Positions 1 to 9,075 are shown, numbered from the stretch's first letter. The stretch is 64,000 nucleotides of DNA from Eggerthellaceae bacterium (GCA_910575165.1 CAJTDS010000005.1:96349-160348), one strand, 5' to 3'. The notes: generated by a model not told the origin, from the letters alone. Numbers and translations are program-made.

Positions 1-28
1 CGCTGCAGAGTTAGGAGGCTTACCCAAC

Positions 29-979
29 ATGACAGAGTTCATGAGGCCTACGGTTATCACCGAAGAAGTCAGCGACACCGTCGCTCGCTACGTCGTCGAG
101 CCCCTGGAGCGCGGCTACGGCCCGACGCTTGGCAACACCATGCGTCGCGTTCTGCTCTCCTCTCTCGACGGGGCGAAGGCCACGGCCATCCAGATCCAGG
201 GCGTGCAGCACGAGTTCACTACGGCGGAAGGCGTTATCGAGGACATCACCGACATCGTTCTGAACGTGAAGGGCTTGGTCTTTTCGGCCCTTACTGACGA
301 CGTTGAGGAAGCGGTCGCGCACCTGTCCGTCGAGGGCCCTTGCGTCGTTACCGGCGCCGATCTGCAGGTTCCCACCGAGTTCAGCTTGGTAAACCCCGAT
401 CACGTCATCGCTACGGTTGCAGATGGCGGCCAGCTGGACATGTCCATCCGTATCGGAGTCGGCCGCGGCTACGTTAGCGCCGAGCGCAACAAGCGCTCCG
501 AGGATTCCATCGGGGTCATCCATGTGGACTCCCTGTTCTCGCCGGTACGTCGCTGCACCATGAACGTGGAGGATACCCGCGTGGGCCAGCGCACCGACTA
601 CGACAAGCTGGTGCTCGAGGTGGAGACCGATGGATCCATCGACCCCACCGAGGCGGTTTGCCGTGCGGCGAATATCGTCAACCAGTACATGGGCGCTTTC
701 CTGGGCCTGTCCGCCAGCGCGGACGACGAAGAGGCCGAGGTTGCTTCCATCTTCGCTCCCGAAGGCCAGGAGACGAATGCCGAGCTTGACAAGCAGATCG
801 AGGATCTGGACCTGTCCGTGCGTTCCTACAACTGTCTGAAGCGTGCCGGCATCCATTCCGTGCGTCAGCTGGTCGAGTTCTCCGAGAACGACCTGCTGAA
901 CATCCGCAACTTTGGCGCGAAGTCCATCGAGGAAGTGAAGGACAAGCTCATTTCCATGGACCTCAACTTGAAAATGTAG
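29..979 (+). CDS. rpoA: RNA polymerase alpha subunit
   Basis: Alpha subunit of RNA polymerase; it dimerises to nucleate assembly of the core enzyme and contacts activators and UP elements through its C-terminal domain. The 316-residue length is normal for the family. The N-terminal domain carries the typical GYGPTLGNTMRRVLLSSL segment at about residues 29-46. The C-terminal domain has the helix-hairpin-helix segment around ENDLLNIRNFGAKSIEEVK near residue 285. The ATG is preceded by AGGAGG at 13-18 with normal spacing. rplQ follows after 12 bases, the usual end of the bacterial ribosomal protein operon, so the genes upstream (rpsM, rpsK, rpsD) presumably lie just outside the window. Confidence 0.98.
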   Translation: MTEFMRPTVITEEVSDTVARYVVEPLERGYGPTLGNTMRRVLLSSLDGAKATAIQIQGVQHEFTTAEGVIEDITDIVLNVKGLVFSALTDDVEEAVAHLSVEGPCVVTGADLQVPTEFSLVNPDHVIATVADGGQLDMSIRIGVGRGYVSAERNKRSEDSIGVIHVDSLFSPVRRCTMNVEDTRVGQRTDYDKLVLEVETDGSIDPTEAVCRAANIVNQYMGAFLGLSASADDEEAEVASIFAPEGQETNAELDKQIEDLDLSVRSYNCLKRAGIHSVRQLVEFSENDLLNIRNFGAKSIEEVKDKLISMDLNLKM

Positions 980-991
980 AAGAGGGTAGAT

Positions 992-1633
992 ATGCGACAC
1001 AATTACAAGGGCCGCAAGCTTGGCACCGACTTCAGCCACACCAAGGCTATGAAGAAGAGCCTGGTTCAGGCCTTGTTCACCAACGACCGCATCAAGACGA
1101 TCGAGTCTCGCGCCAAGGAGATTCGTCCCGACGTAGACAAGATCATCACCTGGGCGAAGAAGGGCGATTTGCACTCCCGCCGTCTGGCCATTGCGGCCCT
1201 GGGCGACAAGGAGCTGGTGCGCGAGGTCTTCGAGAAGGTCTCCCAGGGCATGTTCGCCGATCGCCAGGGCGGCTACACCCGCATCATGAAGCTGGGCAAC
1301 CGCAAGGGCGACAACGCTCCCATGGTCATCATGGAGCTGGTGACCGAGCCTGTGAAGGCCAAGGCTGAGGAGAAGCCTGCGCCTAAGAAGGCTGCCAAGA
1401 AGACCACCCCGAAGAAGGTCGCCAAGGCCGAGACCGCCGAAGAGGAGAAGGCGGAAGAGGCTGTGGAGGCCAAGGAGGCCGAGGGCCAGGAGAAGGCCGC
1501 CGAAGAGGCTGCCGTCGAGGGCGAGAAGGCCGAAGCCGCCGAGGAGGTCAAGGCCGAGGAAGCCGCTGCCGAGGAGGCTGCTGCCGCTGACGCTGAGGCT
1601 GCCAAGAACGAGGAGAAGGACAAGGCCGAGTAG
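992..1633 (+). CDS. rplQ: 50S ribosomal protein L17 with a long acidic/Lys-Ala-Glu tail
   Basis: Large-subunit protein L17. The first roughly 120 residues are ordinary L17 (start MRHNYKGRKLGTDFSHTKAM; RLAIAALGDK in the middle). Bacterial L17 is usually about 115-130 residues, but this protein has 213: about 90 extra residues made almost only of Ala, Glu and Lys, with a Lys-rich stretch (about 127-147) followed by a strongly acidic run. The tail looks disordered or like a single long helix. It sits directly behind rpoA in the same transcript and ends at a strong terminator, so the extension is not a frameshift into a neighbour. Its role is unknown; extended L17 tails also occur in other Actinobacteria. 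Confidence 0.97.
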   Translation: MRHNYKGRKLGTDFSHTKAMKKSLVQALFTNDRIKTIESRAKEIRPDVDKIITWAKKGDLHSRRLAIAALGDKELVREVFEKVSQGMFADRQGGYTRIMKLGNRKGDNAPMVIMELVTEPVKAKAEEKPAPKKAAKKTTPKKVAKAETAEEEKAEEAVEAKEAEGQEKAAEEAAVEGEKAEAAEEVKAEEAAAEEAAAADAEAAKNEEKDKAE

Positions 1634-1662
1634 CCAAGCTCTCTCCTGCAAGACACGCGATA

Positions 1663-1698
1663 AGCGGGCCGTCCGATCGGACGGCCCGCTTTCTTTTT
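1663..1698 (+). terminator. Rho-independent terminator of the rpoA-rplQ operon
   Basis: A perfect 28-base palindrome (1663-1690, arms AGCGGGCCGTCCGA and its complement) is followed directly by TTCTTTTT. It lies 30 bases after the rplQ stop codon. Confidence 0.93.
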
Positions 1699-2022
1699 CC
1701 GGCACTGAGCCTTGCTGAGTGGACCTTCTCCCCGGTCTTAGGGCGTACTGACAGCGGTGGCCTTCGCCGGCGCCGCATTCTGCCGTGCGGTTTGCTTATT
1801 GAGTCTCCTTAAGGGAGGGGGTGCTGGGGTCTTGCAATGTGACCCTTCCGGCGTCACGCAAGCGTTGCCCTTCCGTTTCGCCTTGGTGGTCGCCTGGGCG
1901 GGGCGCGCGGGCCTACAATGGAGCCGTTCGGTAATCGTTGGGCCACGTGCGCTTATATGGTACATGGCCTCGGGAAAGACGCGACGCGCAACGAAGGTCG
2001 CGCCGCCTGGAAGGAGCTCATC
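1699..2022. other. Intergenic region between rplQ terminator and small ORF
   Basis: No convincing gene. A TACAAT hexamer at 1914-1919 could be a -10 element for the small ORF at 2023, but I see no good -35 at 16-18 bases. An open frame continues upstream of 2023 (from 1918, and another from 1757) without a ribosome binding site, so I treat it as untranslated leader. Confidence 0.35.
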
Positions 2023-2244
2023 ATGGCTGACAGCAAGGAAGTGCGTTTGGACGCCTACGCCGAGGACGATCTGCGTCGCATCGAGGACGAGGTTCGGCAG
2101 GAGGCCATCGCATCGGTAGAGGACTTCGACGCTATGGGCGATGCTCAGGCCGCAGCCGAGGCCGCCGAAACCGCCTTCGCGTTCGAGACTGCCGAGGGTG
2201 CGAGCGACAAGATCGAGGCCGAGGTCGAGAAGCGTCTGAGCTAA
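2023..2244 (+). CDS. Small acidic hypothetical protein (73 aa)
   Basis: Not recognised. It starts MADSKEVRLDAYAEDDLRRI and is rich in Ala, Glu and Asp; most of it is predicted helical or coiled by eye. The start is chosen because AAGGAG at 2011-2016 is 6 bases upstream of this ATG; the in-frame ATG at 1918 has no ribosome binding site. No Cys, no membrane segment, no signal peptide. The gene stands alone between two strong terminators. Function unknown. Confidence 0.6.
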   Translation: MADSKEVRLDAYAEDDLRRIEDEVRQEAIASVEDFDAMGDAQAAAEAAETAFAFETAEGASDKIEAEVEKRLS

Positions 2245-2296
2245 ATCCCCCAAGACGCAACGAGAGGCGGTTTAAGCCTGCTTTTCACCTTGAAAC

Positions 2297-2336
2297 GAGA
2301 ATCCCCCCCGGTTCGCGCGAACCGGGGGGGATTCTC
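2297..2336. terminator. Bidirectional terminator, 40-nt perfect palindrome
   Basis: Arms of 20 bases each (2297-2316 and 2317-2336) with a 7-C/7-G core, flanked by T-rich sequence on the right. It separates the small + strand ORF from the convergent kinase gene and can serve both. Confidence 0.85.
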
Positions 2337-2408
2337 TTGCTCTCAGAGGCCGGTAGCGCCGACCCGAATCACTTGCCTTAGGTGCGGGCTGGCGTGCAGC
2401 CCGGCTTT

Positions 2409-4550
2409 CTAGGCGGCCTCGTTCTGCGCGCCGGCCCCGCCTTGCGCATCACCGTTGCCGCCGCCTTCGTTGCCGCCCGGCTGCTGAGTGCCCGGATCCG
2501 TCGTGCCCGGGTTGGTGGTACCGGGGTTTTCGGGTTCGGGAGCGCTCGGCTGCGACTGCTGGAAGTCCACGTAGATGGTGACATCGCCGGTGGGGCGGAT
2601 AGTGTAGGTGCCGCCCGACGAGCTGACGCCGTCGATGCCCGAGGTGGAAGCAACCACGAACCCGTCGTAGGGGGTGATGGTGACGGTGACCTGGCCGCCC
2701 TCTTCCACCTGGGAGGCGCTGGCGGACACGGTGCCTCCGCCGTTGCTGTTCACGGACACGTAGTAGGTGCTCTTCTGGGGTCCGCTGGAAAGCGTGAGCG
2801 TGACTACCGTGGACTTGTCCTCCTTCGAACCGCCGGAGGGCAGCTGGCTGATCACGGTGTCCTTCGGCTGGTCGGAGCTTACGTAGGTGAGGTTGTTCAT
2901 ATCCACCTCGAACCCGGCCCCGTTGAGGGTGGCGATGGCATCGGTGAGCGACTTGCCCACGACGGAGGGCACATCCGAGCCCTCCTTGCCCAGGGACACG
3001 TAGTAGGTGACCGTGGAGTTCTTCGACACCTCGGTGCCGGCGTCGGGGCTGGTGCGGATGACCTTGTCCTTGTCGACGCTGTCGCTGTACTCGGCCGCAC
3101 CGGCCTCGGCCTTAAGCCCCGCCTCTTGGATGAGCTTGCGTGCCTCGTCGGCGGTGCGTCCCCTTACGTCGGGGACGGGCACCTGCTCGGTGCCTTTGGA
3201 CACCTTGAGCTTCACCAGGGTACCTGGATCCATCTTCTTGCCGCTGGTGGGGTCTTGGCTGATGACGATGCCCGGCTCCACCGTGTCGTTGTTCACTTCC
3301 TCGACGTCCACGGTAAAGCCCAGATCCACCAGCTTCTTGCGGGCGTCGTCGACGTTGTCGTCCACGACGCTGGGCACCACGATGGCGTCGGGCTTGTCGG
3401 ATTCGGGAGACCCCAGGGCATTCATGACGAAGAAGGCGATGGCCGCGATGGCCGCGATGGCGAGCACCAGGCCTAGGACGGCTTTGATGGCCTTGGGGCC
3501 GCTTCCGCTGCCGGAGCGGTTGTCGGGCTCGGGGCGGTAGCTGGCGGAGCGCCCCTGGCCGGGCGCGTTGTACCCGGCGTCGAAGTCGCGATGCTGGCCG
3601 TTGCCGACGGCGGTCATGACGGCGGTGCCGGCGATACCGGCTCCGGCCATCCCGGCGCCTGCGGCCCCCATAGCGCCCATGACCGAGGTCTCGGCGCTGT
3701 TGAAGTTACCCAGTTGCACGGGGCGCCCGGCCAGGTAGTCCATGAGCGCCGCGCGCATGTCCTTGGCCGTGGCGAAGCGCATGTCGGGGTTCTTCTCCAT
3801 GGCCTTCAGGATGATGGCCTCAAGCGCCGGATCCAGATCGGGGTTCACGTCGCAGGGGGGAACGGGCAGGTCGTTTACCTGCTGCATGGCCACGGACACG
3901 GCGTCGGGACCGTCGAAGGGCAGCTGGCCGGTGCAGGCTTCGTACATGACCACGCCCAGCGAGTAGATGTCGCTGGCGGCCGTGAGCTCGCGTCCCTGGG
4001 CCTGTTCGGGCGAGATGTAGTGGGCGGTGCCCAGCACAGACGAGGTCTTGGTCATCACCGAGTTCTTCGCCCGGGCAATGCCGAAGTCCATGACCTTCAC
4101 GTTGCCGTCGGGCTGCACCATGATGTTCTGCGGCTTGATGTCGCGGTGGATGATGTCAAGGCCGTGGGCGGTGGTGAGCGCCTGGCATACCTGGGCGCCG
4201 ATCTCGGCTACCTTGCGCTGGTTGATGGCGCCGCGCTCGTTGATGGCGGTCTTCAGGTCGGAGCCGCGGATGTACTCCATGACGATGTAGTAGGTGCCGT
4301 CGTCCTGGCCCCAGTCGTAGACGTTGACTATGTAGGGGTTGGACAGGTTGGCTGCAGCGGCAGCCTCCTGCTTGAAGCGCTTGGTGAAGACGGGGTCGGC
4401 CGCGTACTGCGGCAGCATCACCTTCACGGCCACCAAGCGCCCGAGGACCTCGTCCTGCGCCTGGTAGACCTCGGCCATGCCGCCGATGCCGATGCGCTCC
4501 GTGATGCGGTAGCGGTTGTTGAACACCCTGCCAATCATGTTCCCGGTCAC
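2409..4550 (-). CDS. pknB: PASTA-domain Ser/Thr protein kinase (PknB/StkP type)
   Basis: Membrane eukaryotic-type Ser/Thr kinase that senses peptidoglycan fragments or lipid II and phosphorylates division and wall-synthesis proteins. The kinase domain spans about residues 14-275: Gly loop GIGGMAEV (21-28), lysine 43, HRDIKPQN (135-142), DFG (155-157). A single membrane helix lies near 356-378. Three PASTA repeats follow (starting near 391, 457 and 525). After them comes an unusual beta-rich segment (SVNSNGGGTVSASA...) and a Gly/Pro/Thr-rich tail. The start is GTG at 4550, with AAGGAG 7 bases upstream on the minus strand. It is the last gene of the leftward operon with FHA proteins, phosphatase and the RodA-PBP fusion, the classical actinobacterial set. 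Confidence 0.96.
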   Translation of the reverse strand: MTGNMIGRVFNNRYRITERIGIGGMAEVYQAQDEVLGRLVAVKVMLPQYAADPVFTKRFKQEAAAAANLSNPYIVNVYDWGQDDGTYYIVMEYIRGSDLKTAINERGAINQRKVAEIGAQVCQALTTAHGLDIIHRDIKPQNIMVQPDGNVKVMDFGIARAKNSVMTKTSSVLGTAHYISPEQAQGRELTAASDIYSLGVVMYEACTGQLPFDGPDAVSVAMQQVNDLPVPPCDVNPDLDPALEAIILKAMEKNPDMRFATAKDMRAALMDYLAGRPVQLGNFNSAETSVMGAMGAAGAGMAGAGIAGTAVMTAVGNGQHRDFDAGYNAPGQGRSASYRPEPDNRSGSGSGPKAIKAVLGLVLAIAAIAAIAFFVMNALGSPESDKPDAIVVPSVVDDNVDDARKKLVDLGFTVDVEEVNNDTVEPGIVISQDPTSGKKMDPGTLVKLKVSKGTEQVPVPDVRGRTADEARKLIQEAGLKAEAGAAEYSDSVDKDKVIRTSPDAGTEVSKNSTVTYYVSLGKEGSDVPSVVGKSLTDAIATLNGAGFEVDMNNLTYVSSDQPKDTVISQLPSGGSKEDKSTVVTLTLSSGPQKSTYYVSVNSNGGGTVSASASQVEEGGQVTVTITPYDGFVVASTSGIDGVSSSGGTYTIRPTGDVTIYVDFQQSQPSAPEPENPGTTNPGTTDPGTQQPGGNEGGGNGDAQGGAGAQNEAA

Positions 4551-4673
4551 GTTTTAACTCCTTTTGGCCCATGCTGGTTCGTGCGCGTTATTCAGTATGG
4601 AGCAGCGAGCGTTCCCCGAAGCGGTGTTACGGAACGAGCGCGCAATTACCTGTAGCATATCAGGATACCTCAT

Positions 4674-7478
4674 CTACAAAACTCCTTGCACCTGCAAAGC
4701 CGTATTCAACACGTTTTGCGCTTTAGCGGCGCCGGAGTTCTCGCGGCCCTGGCCGTTCGCCTCGAACTTCTCGATGACGATGGCCACCACCACCTGCGGG
4801 TTGTCCGCCGGCGCGAAGCCGACGAACCAGCTGTCGTCGCCGGTGTCCTTCTCGGCGGTGCCGGTCTTGCCCGCTACCTCCACGCCGCTTACGGCGGCCA
4901 GGGTGCCGGTGCCGCTGGTGACGACGCCCTTCAGGATGTCGGTCACGGCGGCGGCGGTGTCGGGCGAGATGGCGTCGAGGAGTTTGGAGGGGCTGGCTGT
5001 GAAGCTGCGGGCGCCGTTGGCCCCGTAGATGCCGTCAACCAGGTAGGGCTTCATGATAGTTCCCTCGTTGGCGATGCCGGCGCCCACCAGGGCCATCTCC
5101 AGCACCGTGGCCTGGGGCCCGGCGGGGCTGGGATGGTTGTCGGTCTCGTTCTCGCCCACAGGTTCGCCGGCCGCCGCCCAAGCTGTCTCCCAGGTGGTCA
5201 TGTCGGCGGGGTCGGGCATGAGCGAGGTGTAGAGCGGCAGCTGGAAGTCGAGGGGGTCGTTGAACCCGAAGGCCTCCGCCCCCTTCACCAGGCGCTCGGC
5301 GCCCATCTCCACGCCAAGCTGGCCGAAGACGGTGTTGGACGAGAGCTCGGTGGCGCGGCGCAGGGTGATCTGGCCGTAGTCGATGCTGTCGAAATTGGTG
5401 ACCGGGGCGTTGCCGATGTCCATGGTGCCCGGGGAGTTGTAGACGGAATCGGCCGTGGCCACCCCGTCCTGCAAGGCGGTGGCCAACGACACCATCTTGA
5501 AGGTGGAGCCCGGGGCGTACAGCGCCAGGGTGGCGCGGTTGAGCATGGCGCTGTCGTCGTCGACGTTGCCTTCGGCGGCGGCCTGCAGCAGCTCGGCGAA
5601 CTGGGAGGCGTCGTAGGTGGGGGAGGAGGCCATGGCCAGCACGGCGCCGGTCTTCGGGTCCAGCACCACGCAGGCGCCCACGTTGCCTACCAGGGCGTCC
5701 TGGGCGGCCTGCTGGATGGTGGAGTTGATGGTGAGGGTGACGTCGTTGCCGTCCACGCCCGAGCCGGCAAGGCTCTTCAAAACGTCGGTCCAGGTGGCGA
5801 AGTTGCGGTCGCCCTTCAAGGTGTCATTGAAGCTCTGCTCGATGCCGGAGGTGCCGTACTGGTCCGAAGCGTAGCCCACGATATGGGCCGCCAGGTCGCC
5901 GGCAGGGTAGACGCGCTCGTAGGTGCCTTCGTCGGTGAGGACGCTTTCCGCCAGCACCACTCCGTCGTAGGTGGCGATGGTGCCGCGGTGGTTGCGGGCC
6001 TCCTTCATCATGGTGTGGTTGTTGCCGGCCATGTTCTGGTACTCGCCCGCCTGCACCACCATGATAAGGGTGAGGTTGGCCACGAGCGCCGCGAACATGA
6101 GCGCGATGACGATGAGGGTGCCGGTGAGCCGGCGGCCCAGGGATATACGGCCGAGCACGCCGGTGCCGCCGTGGGCCGACGAGATGGAGGTGGTGGTCAT
6201 CTCGGTTTCCACGCCGGTGCCCTCGTCCCCGGCCCGCAGCAGCAGCGCCACGGCGATGAAGCTGGCCAGAAGCGACGAGCCGCCCTGGCTGATGAAGGGC
6301 AGCGTCAGGCCCGTGAGGGGGATGAGCCGCGTGACGCCGCCCACGATGATGAACGCCTGCAGCACGATGAGCGCGGTGGCGCCCACGGCCACGAAGGAGC
6401 TGACGTCGCTTTTGGCCCGGGCGGCGGTGACGAAGCCGCGGATGGCCAGGCACAGGTACAGAAGCAGGATCCCGGCCGCTCCCAGAAGGCCTATCTCCTC
6501 GGCGATGGCGGCGAAGATGAAGTCGCTCTCCACCACGGGGATGGGGATGGCCCCCGCCAGGCCGCGGCCCACGCCCACGCCGAACAGGTCGCCGTCGGCG
6601 ATGGAGTAGAGGGCCTGGGTGAGCTGGTAGCCGGTGTTCTGCGCGTCGGCGAAGGGGTTAAGCCAGGTAGCCACGCGCACCTGCACGTGGTCGAAGGCGC
6701 CGTAGGCGAAGACGCCGCCTATGGCGATGAGCCCCAGGGCGGTGATCACGTAGAGCTTCTTGCCCGTGGCCACGTAGAGCATGGTCAGGAACACCAGGAA
6801 GAAGACGAGCGCGCTTCCCAGGTCCTTCTCGAACACTACGATGACGAGGGCCATGCCCCACATGAGCAGCAGGGGCAGCAGCGTGCGGAAGTCCGGCAGG
6901 CGCAGCGGCCCTACGCGCAGGGTGAACACGGAGAGCATCTCGCGGTTCTGGGCCAAGTAGCCGGCCAGGAACAGCACGATGAGGATCTTCGCCAGCTCGC
7001 CGGGCTGGAAGGAGTAGCTGCCAAGGTGAATCCAGATGCGGCTTCCGTAGATCTCCTGGCCAAGGCCCGGGATCAGCGGCGAAAGCAGCAGCAGGAAGCC
7101 CAGCAGCATGAGTGTGTACTTGTAGTTGACGATCTTGTGCAGGTGCTTGCTTGCAGCCAGCACCACGATCATGCAGCCGATGCCCATGAACAGAAACATC
7201 AGCTGGTTGACGGCCAGGTTGGGCGTCAGGCGCGTGACGAAGGCGATGCCGATGCCCGACAGCGCGAAGGCGATGGGCAGGATGGCGGAGTCGGCGTCGG
7301 GCGCCAGCTTGCGGATGGACAGATGCGCGACGAAGAACGCGGCGAAAATGCCCAGCGGCACTCCCAGCGTGTTCATGTTGAGCGGCTGGTCCTGGTTAAG
7401 CGCAATCATGGCGAACAGCGCGATGACCAGGGGAGCTGCCAGGAACAGCAGGATGAGTTCCAGGTTCCTGCGCGTCAT
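4674..7478 (-). CDS. RodA/FtsW-penicillin-binding protein fusion (SEDS glycosyltransferase + transpeptidase)
   Basis: A single 934-residue polypeptide. Residues about 1-415 are a SEDS-family polytopic glycosyltransferase (RodA/FtsW/SpoVE) with about ten membrane helices and a typical segment GYQLTQALYSIADGDLFGVG. A cytoplasmic linker and one further membrane helix (about 445-470) lead into a class B PBP: dimerisation domain, then transpeptidase with the STFK serine at 658, SSN at 713-715 and KTGTAE starting at 871. In other bacteria these are two separate proteins that form a complex. It overlaps the upstream phosphatase gene by 4 bases. The ATG follows translational coupling. Expected role: peptidoglycan polymerisation and crosslinking for elongation or division. 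Confidence 0.95.
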   Translation of the reverse strand: MTRRNLELILLFLAAPLVIALFAMIALNQDQPLNMNTLGVPLGIFAAFFVAHLSIRKLAPDADSAILPIAFALSGIGIAFVTRLTPNLAVNQLMFLFMGIGCMIVVLAASKHLHKIVNYKYTLMLLGFLLLLSPLIPGLGQEIYGSRIWIHLGSYSFQPGELAKILIVLFLAGYLAQNREMLSVFTLRVGPLRLPDFRTLLPLLLMWGMALVIVVFEKDLGSALVFFLVFLTMLYVATGKKLYVITALGLIAIGGVFAYGAFDHVQVRVATWLNPFADAQNTGYQLTQALYSIADGDLFGVGVGRGLAGAIPIPVVESDFIFAAIAEEIGLLGAAGILLLYLCLAIRGFVTAARAKSDVSSFVAVGATALIVLQAFIIVGGVTRLIPLTGLTLPFISQGGSSLLASFIAVALLLRAGDEGTGVETEMTTTSISSAHGGTGVLGRISLGRRLTGTLIVIALMFAALVANLTLIMVVQAGEYQNMAGNNHTMMKEARNHRGTIATYDGVVLAESVLTDEGTYERVYPAGDLAAHIVGYASDQYGTSGIEQSFNDTLKGDRNFATWTDVLKSLAGSGVDGNDVTLTINSTIQQAAQDALVGNVGACVVLDPKTGAVLAMASSPTYDASQFAELLQAAAEGNVDDDSAMLNRATLALYAPGSTFKMVSLATALQDGVATADSVYNSPGTMDIGNAPVTNFDSIDYGQITLRRATELSSNTVFGQLGVEMGAERLVKGAEAFGFNDPLDFQLPLYTSLMPDPADMTTWETAWAAAGEPVGENETDNHPSPAGPQATVLEMALVGAGIANEGTIMKPYLVDGIYGANGARSFTASPSKLLDAISPDTAAAVTDILKGVVTSGTGTLAAVSGVEVAGKTGTAEKDTGDDSWFVGFAPADNPQVVVAIVIEKFEANGQGRENSGAAKAQNVLNTALQVQGVL

Positions 7479-8662
7479 TGCGCCGCGCTTTCGCCGCCGG
7501 GGCCTTCCGCCTGCTCGCCGTTGGCGCTCTTGCCGTCGGCGTCCTCGTCAGACTCTGCGGTCTTGCCCGTGCGGGTCTGCGCCTCCTGCTTGTAGGTTTC
7601 CACCAGCGCTTCGGCGGCGGCCAGGTTGTCCACGGGGATGCCGCTGTTCAGGCGGTTGATGGTGCCGGGCTGCAGATCGCCTGCGGACACGTCGGTCTGG
7701 CGTTCGAGCTGCGAGAAGCTCTGCCCCAGCACCTCGCCGGGCACGCCGCGGAAGATGGCCACCTTGCCCTGGTGTATGCCCAGGTAGGCCGAGTTCTCCA
7801 CGTAGGCCTTGCCGGCGAAGACGGCGCCTGCCGCCACGGCTACGAGCAGCAGGATGCACAGCAGCACGGAGAGCTTCGTCTTCACGGCCGCCTTCTTGCG
7901 GTGCTTCTCCTTGAAGCCGTCGATGTCCACTACGATGACGGTGATGTTGTCGTAGCCGCCCGCTTCGATGGCCTCGTTGACCAGCTGCGACGCGCATCGC
8001 TGCGCGTCTCCTATGCGTCCGAGGGTGTCGGCGATGCGGTCGTCGGTGAGCATGGTGGACAGGCCGTCGGAGCACAGAAGCAGCCGGTCGCCGGCTTCCA
8101 CGTTGAGCTCGTAGATGTCCGGCTGCATGAGCGGGTCGCTGCCGAGGGCCCGGGTGATCACCGAGCGCTTCGGGTGCACGCGCGCCTCTTCCGGCGTGAT
8201 GTCTCCGGCTTCGATGAGCTCGGCCATGAGGCTGTGGTCGCGGGTGACCTGCTGCAGCTCTCCTTTGTGCATAAGGTAGGCGCGGGAATCTCCCACCTGG
8301 GCGATGACCAGGCGCTCGCCTTCCAGCAGGGCGGCGGTGACCGTGCAGCCCATGCCCTCGCGGCCCCGTTCGTCGTGGCTGGCCTCGATCACCTCGCGGT
8401 TCGCCTCCACCACGGCGTCCGCCAGCCCTTGGGCGTCGGCGTGGGCCGGTGCGGCGGCCACGATGGTGTTCACGGCGATTTCGGAAGCTACCTCCCCCGC
8501 GGCATGGCCGCCCATGCCGTCGGCCACCACGTACAGAGGTGGGCTCACCGCCAGGCTGTCCTCGTTGTGGTCGCGCAGGCAGCCCACGTCGGTGCGGCTG
8601 CCGAAGGGGGTCAGGTGGCCCTTGCGCGTATGCTGGGTGGAGGTGTAGGACTTCTTGGCCAT
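7475..8662 (-). CDS. PP2C-family Ser/Thr phosphatase (Stp/PstP type)
   Basis: Metal-dependent phosphatase that reverses the PASTA kinase. The PP2C core occupies about residues 15-235 with metal-binding motifs HNEDS and DGMGGHAAGE and the late segment GGYDNITVIVVD. A membrane helix (about 246-266) and a Ser/Gly/Glu-rich extracellular tail follow. The start ATG shares one base with the stop codon of the upstream FHA gene (TGATG), so translation is coupled; at its 3' end it overlaps the RodA-PBP gene by 4 bases. Membership in this operon makes the kinase-phosphatase pairing very likely. Confidence 0.95.
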   Translation of the reverse strand: MAKKSYTSTQHTRKGHLTPFGSRTDVGCLRDHNEDSLAVSPPLYVVADGMGGHAAGEVASEIAVNTIVAAAPAHADAQGLADAVVEANREVIEASHDERGREGMGCTVTAALLEGERLVIAQVGDSRAYLMHKGELQQVTRDHSLMAELIEAGDITPEEARVHPKRSVITRALGSDPLMQPDIYELNVEAGDRLLLCSDGLSTMLTDDRIADTLGRIGDAQRCASQLVNEAIEAGGYDNITVIVVDIDGFKEKHRKKAAVKTKLSVLLCILLLVAVAAGAVFAGKAYVENSAYLGIHQGKVAIFRGVPGEVLGQSFSQLERQTDVSAGDLQPGTINRLNSGIPVDNLAAAEALVETYKQEAQTRTGKTAESDEDADGKSANGEQAEGPGGESAAQ

Positions 8663-9075
8663 CAGTTGTACCGCACCCTCATTGATACGTCGCCCACCGT
8701 GATGACATCGCCGTCTCGCAGGGCGACCGGGTCGGCGATGAAGCTACCGTTTACACTGGTACCGTTCGTGGATCCCAGGTCCTCGACGAACAGGTTCTGC
8801 CCCATGGGCTGGAAGCGCGCATGGCGCCCCGACACGTAGCCGGCGCCCACCACGATGTCGGCCCCCGGGGCGCGCCCCACGATGACCGGGCCGCGCACCA
8901 CCATGGACACGCCACGCAGCTCCTTGGGCCCGCGCTCCACCGACAGCTTCCACGTGCGCTCCTTCTTCCGCTGGCCGCGCACAAGCCCGATGCCCGTCTT
9001 CATGATGGCGAAGAGGAACACGTACAGGATGGCGACGAAGAGCAGCCGGACGATGAGCAAAACGATGTCGATCAT
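8662..9075 (-). CDS. fhaB: FHA-domain protein with N-terminal membrane anchor (FhaB/FipA-like)
   Basis: 137 residues. One N-terminal membrane helix (about 3-25) is followed by a single FHA phosphothreonine-binding domain with VGRAPGADIVV, SGRHARF and DLGSTNGTSVNG. In mycobacteria the equivalent protein couples kinase signals to division and wall synthesis at the septum. It lies between fhaA and the phosphatase in the same leftward operon, 27 bases after fhaA, and its stop overlaps the next start by one base. Confidence 0.92.
   Translation of the reverse strand: MIDIVLLIVRLLFVAILYVFLFAIMKTGIGLVRGQRKKERTWKLSVERGPKELRGVSMVVRGPVIVGRAPGADIVVGAGYVSGRHARFQPMGQNLFVEDLGSTNGTSVNGSFIADPVALRDGDVITVGDVSMRVRYN

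Noticed and set aside
20..1705. 561-codon minus-strand frame opposite rpoA-rplQ
   Set aside because: Shadow of two highly conserved genes; low-complexity Leu/Gly/His translation and no start signal. It would also read through the rplQ terminator.
1757..2119. Alternative 120-residue frame upstream of and overlapping the small ORF at 2023
   Set aside because: No ribosome binding site, Arg/Trp-rich composition typical of non-coding frames, and it overlaps the better supported small ORF.
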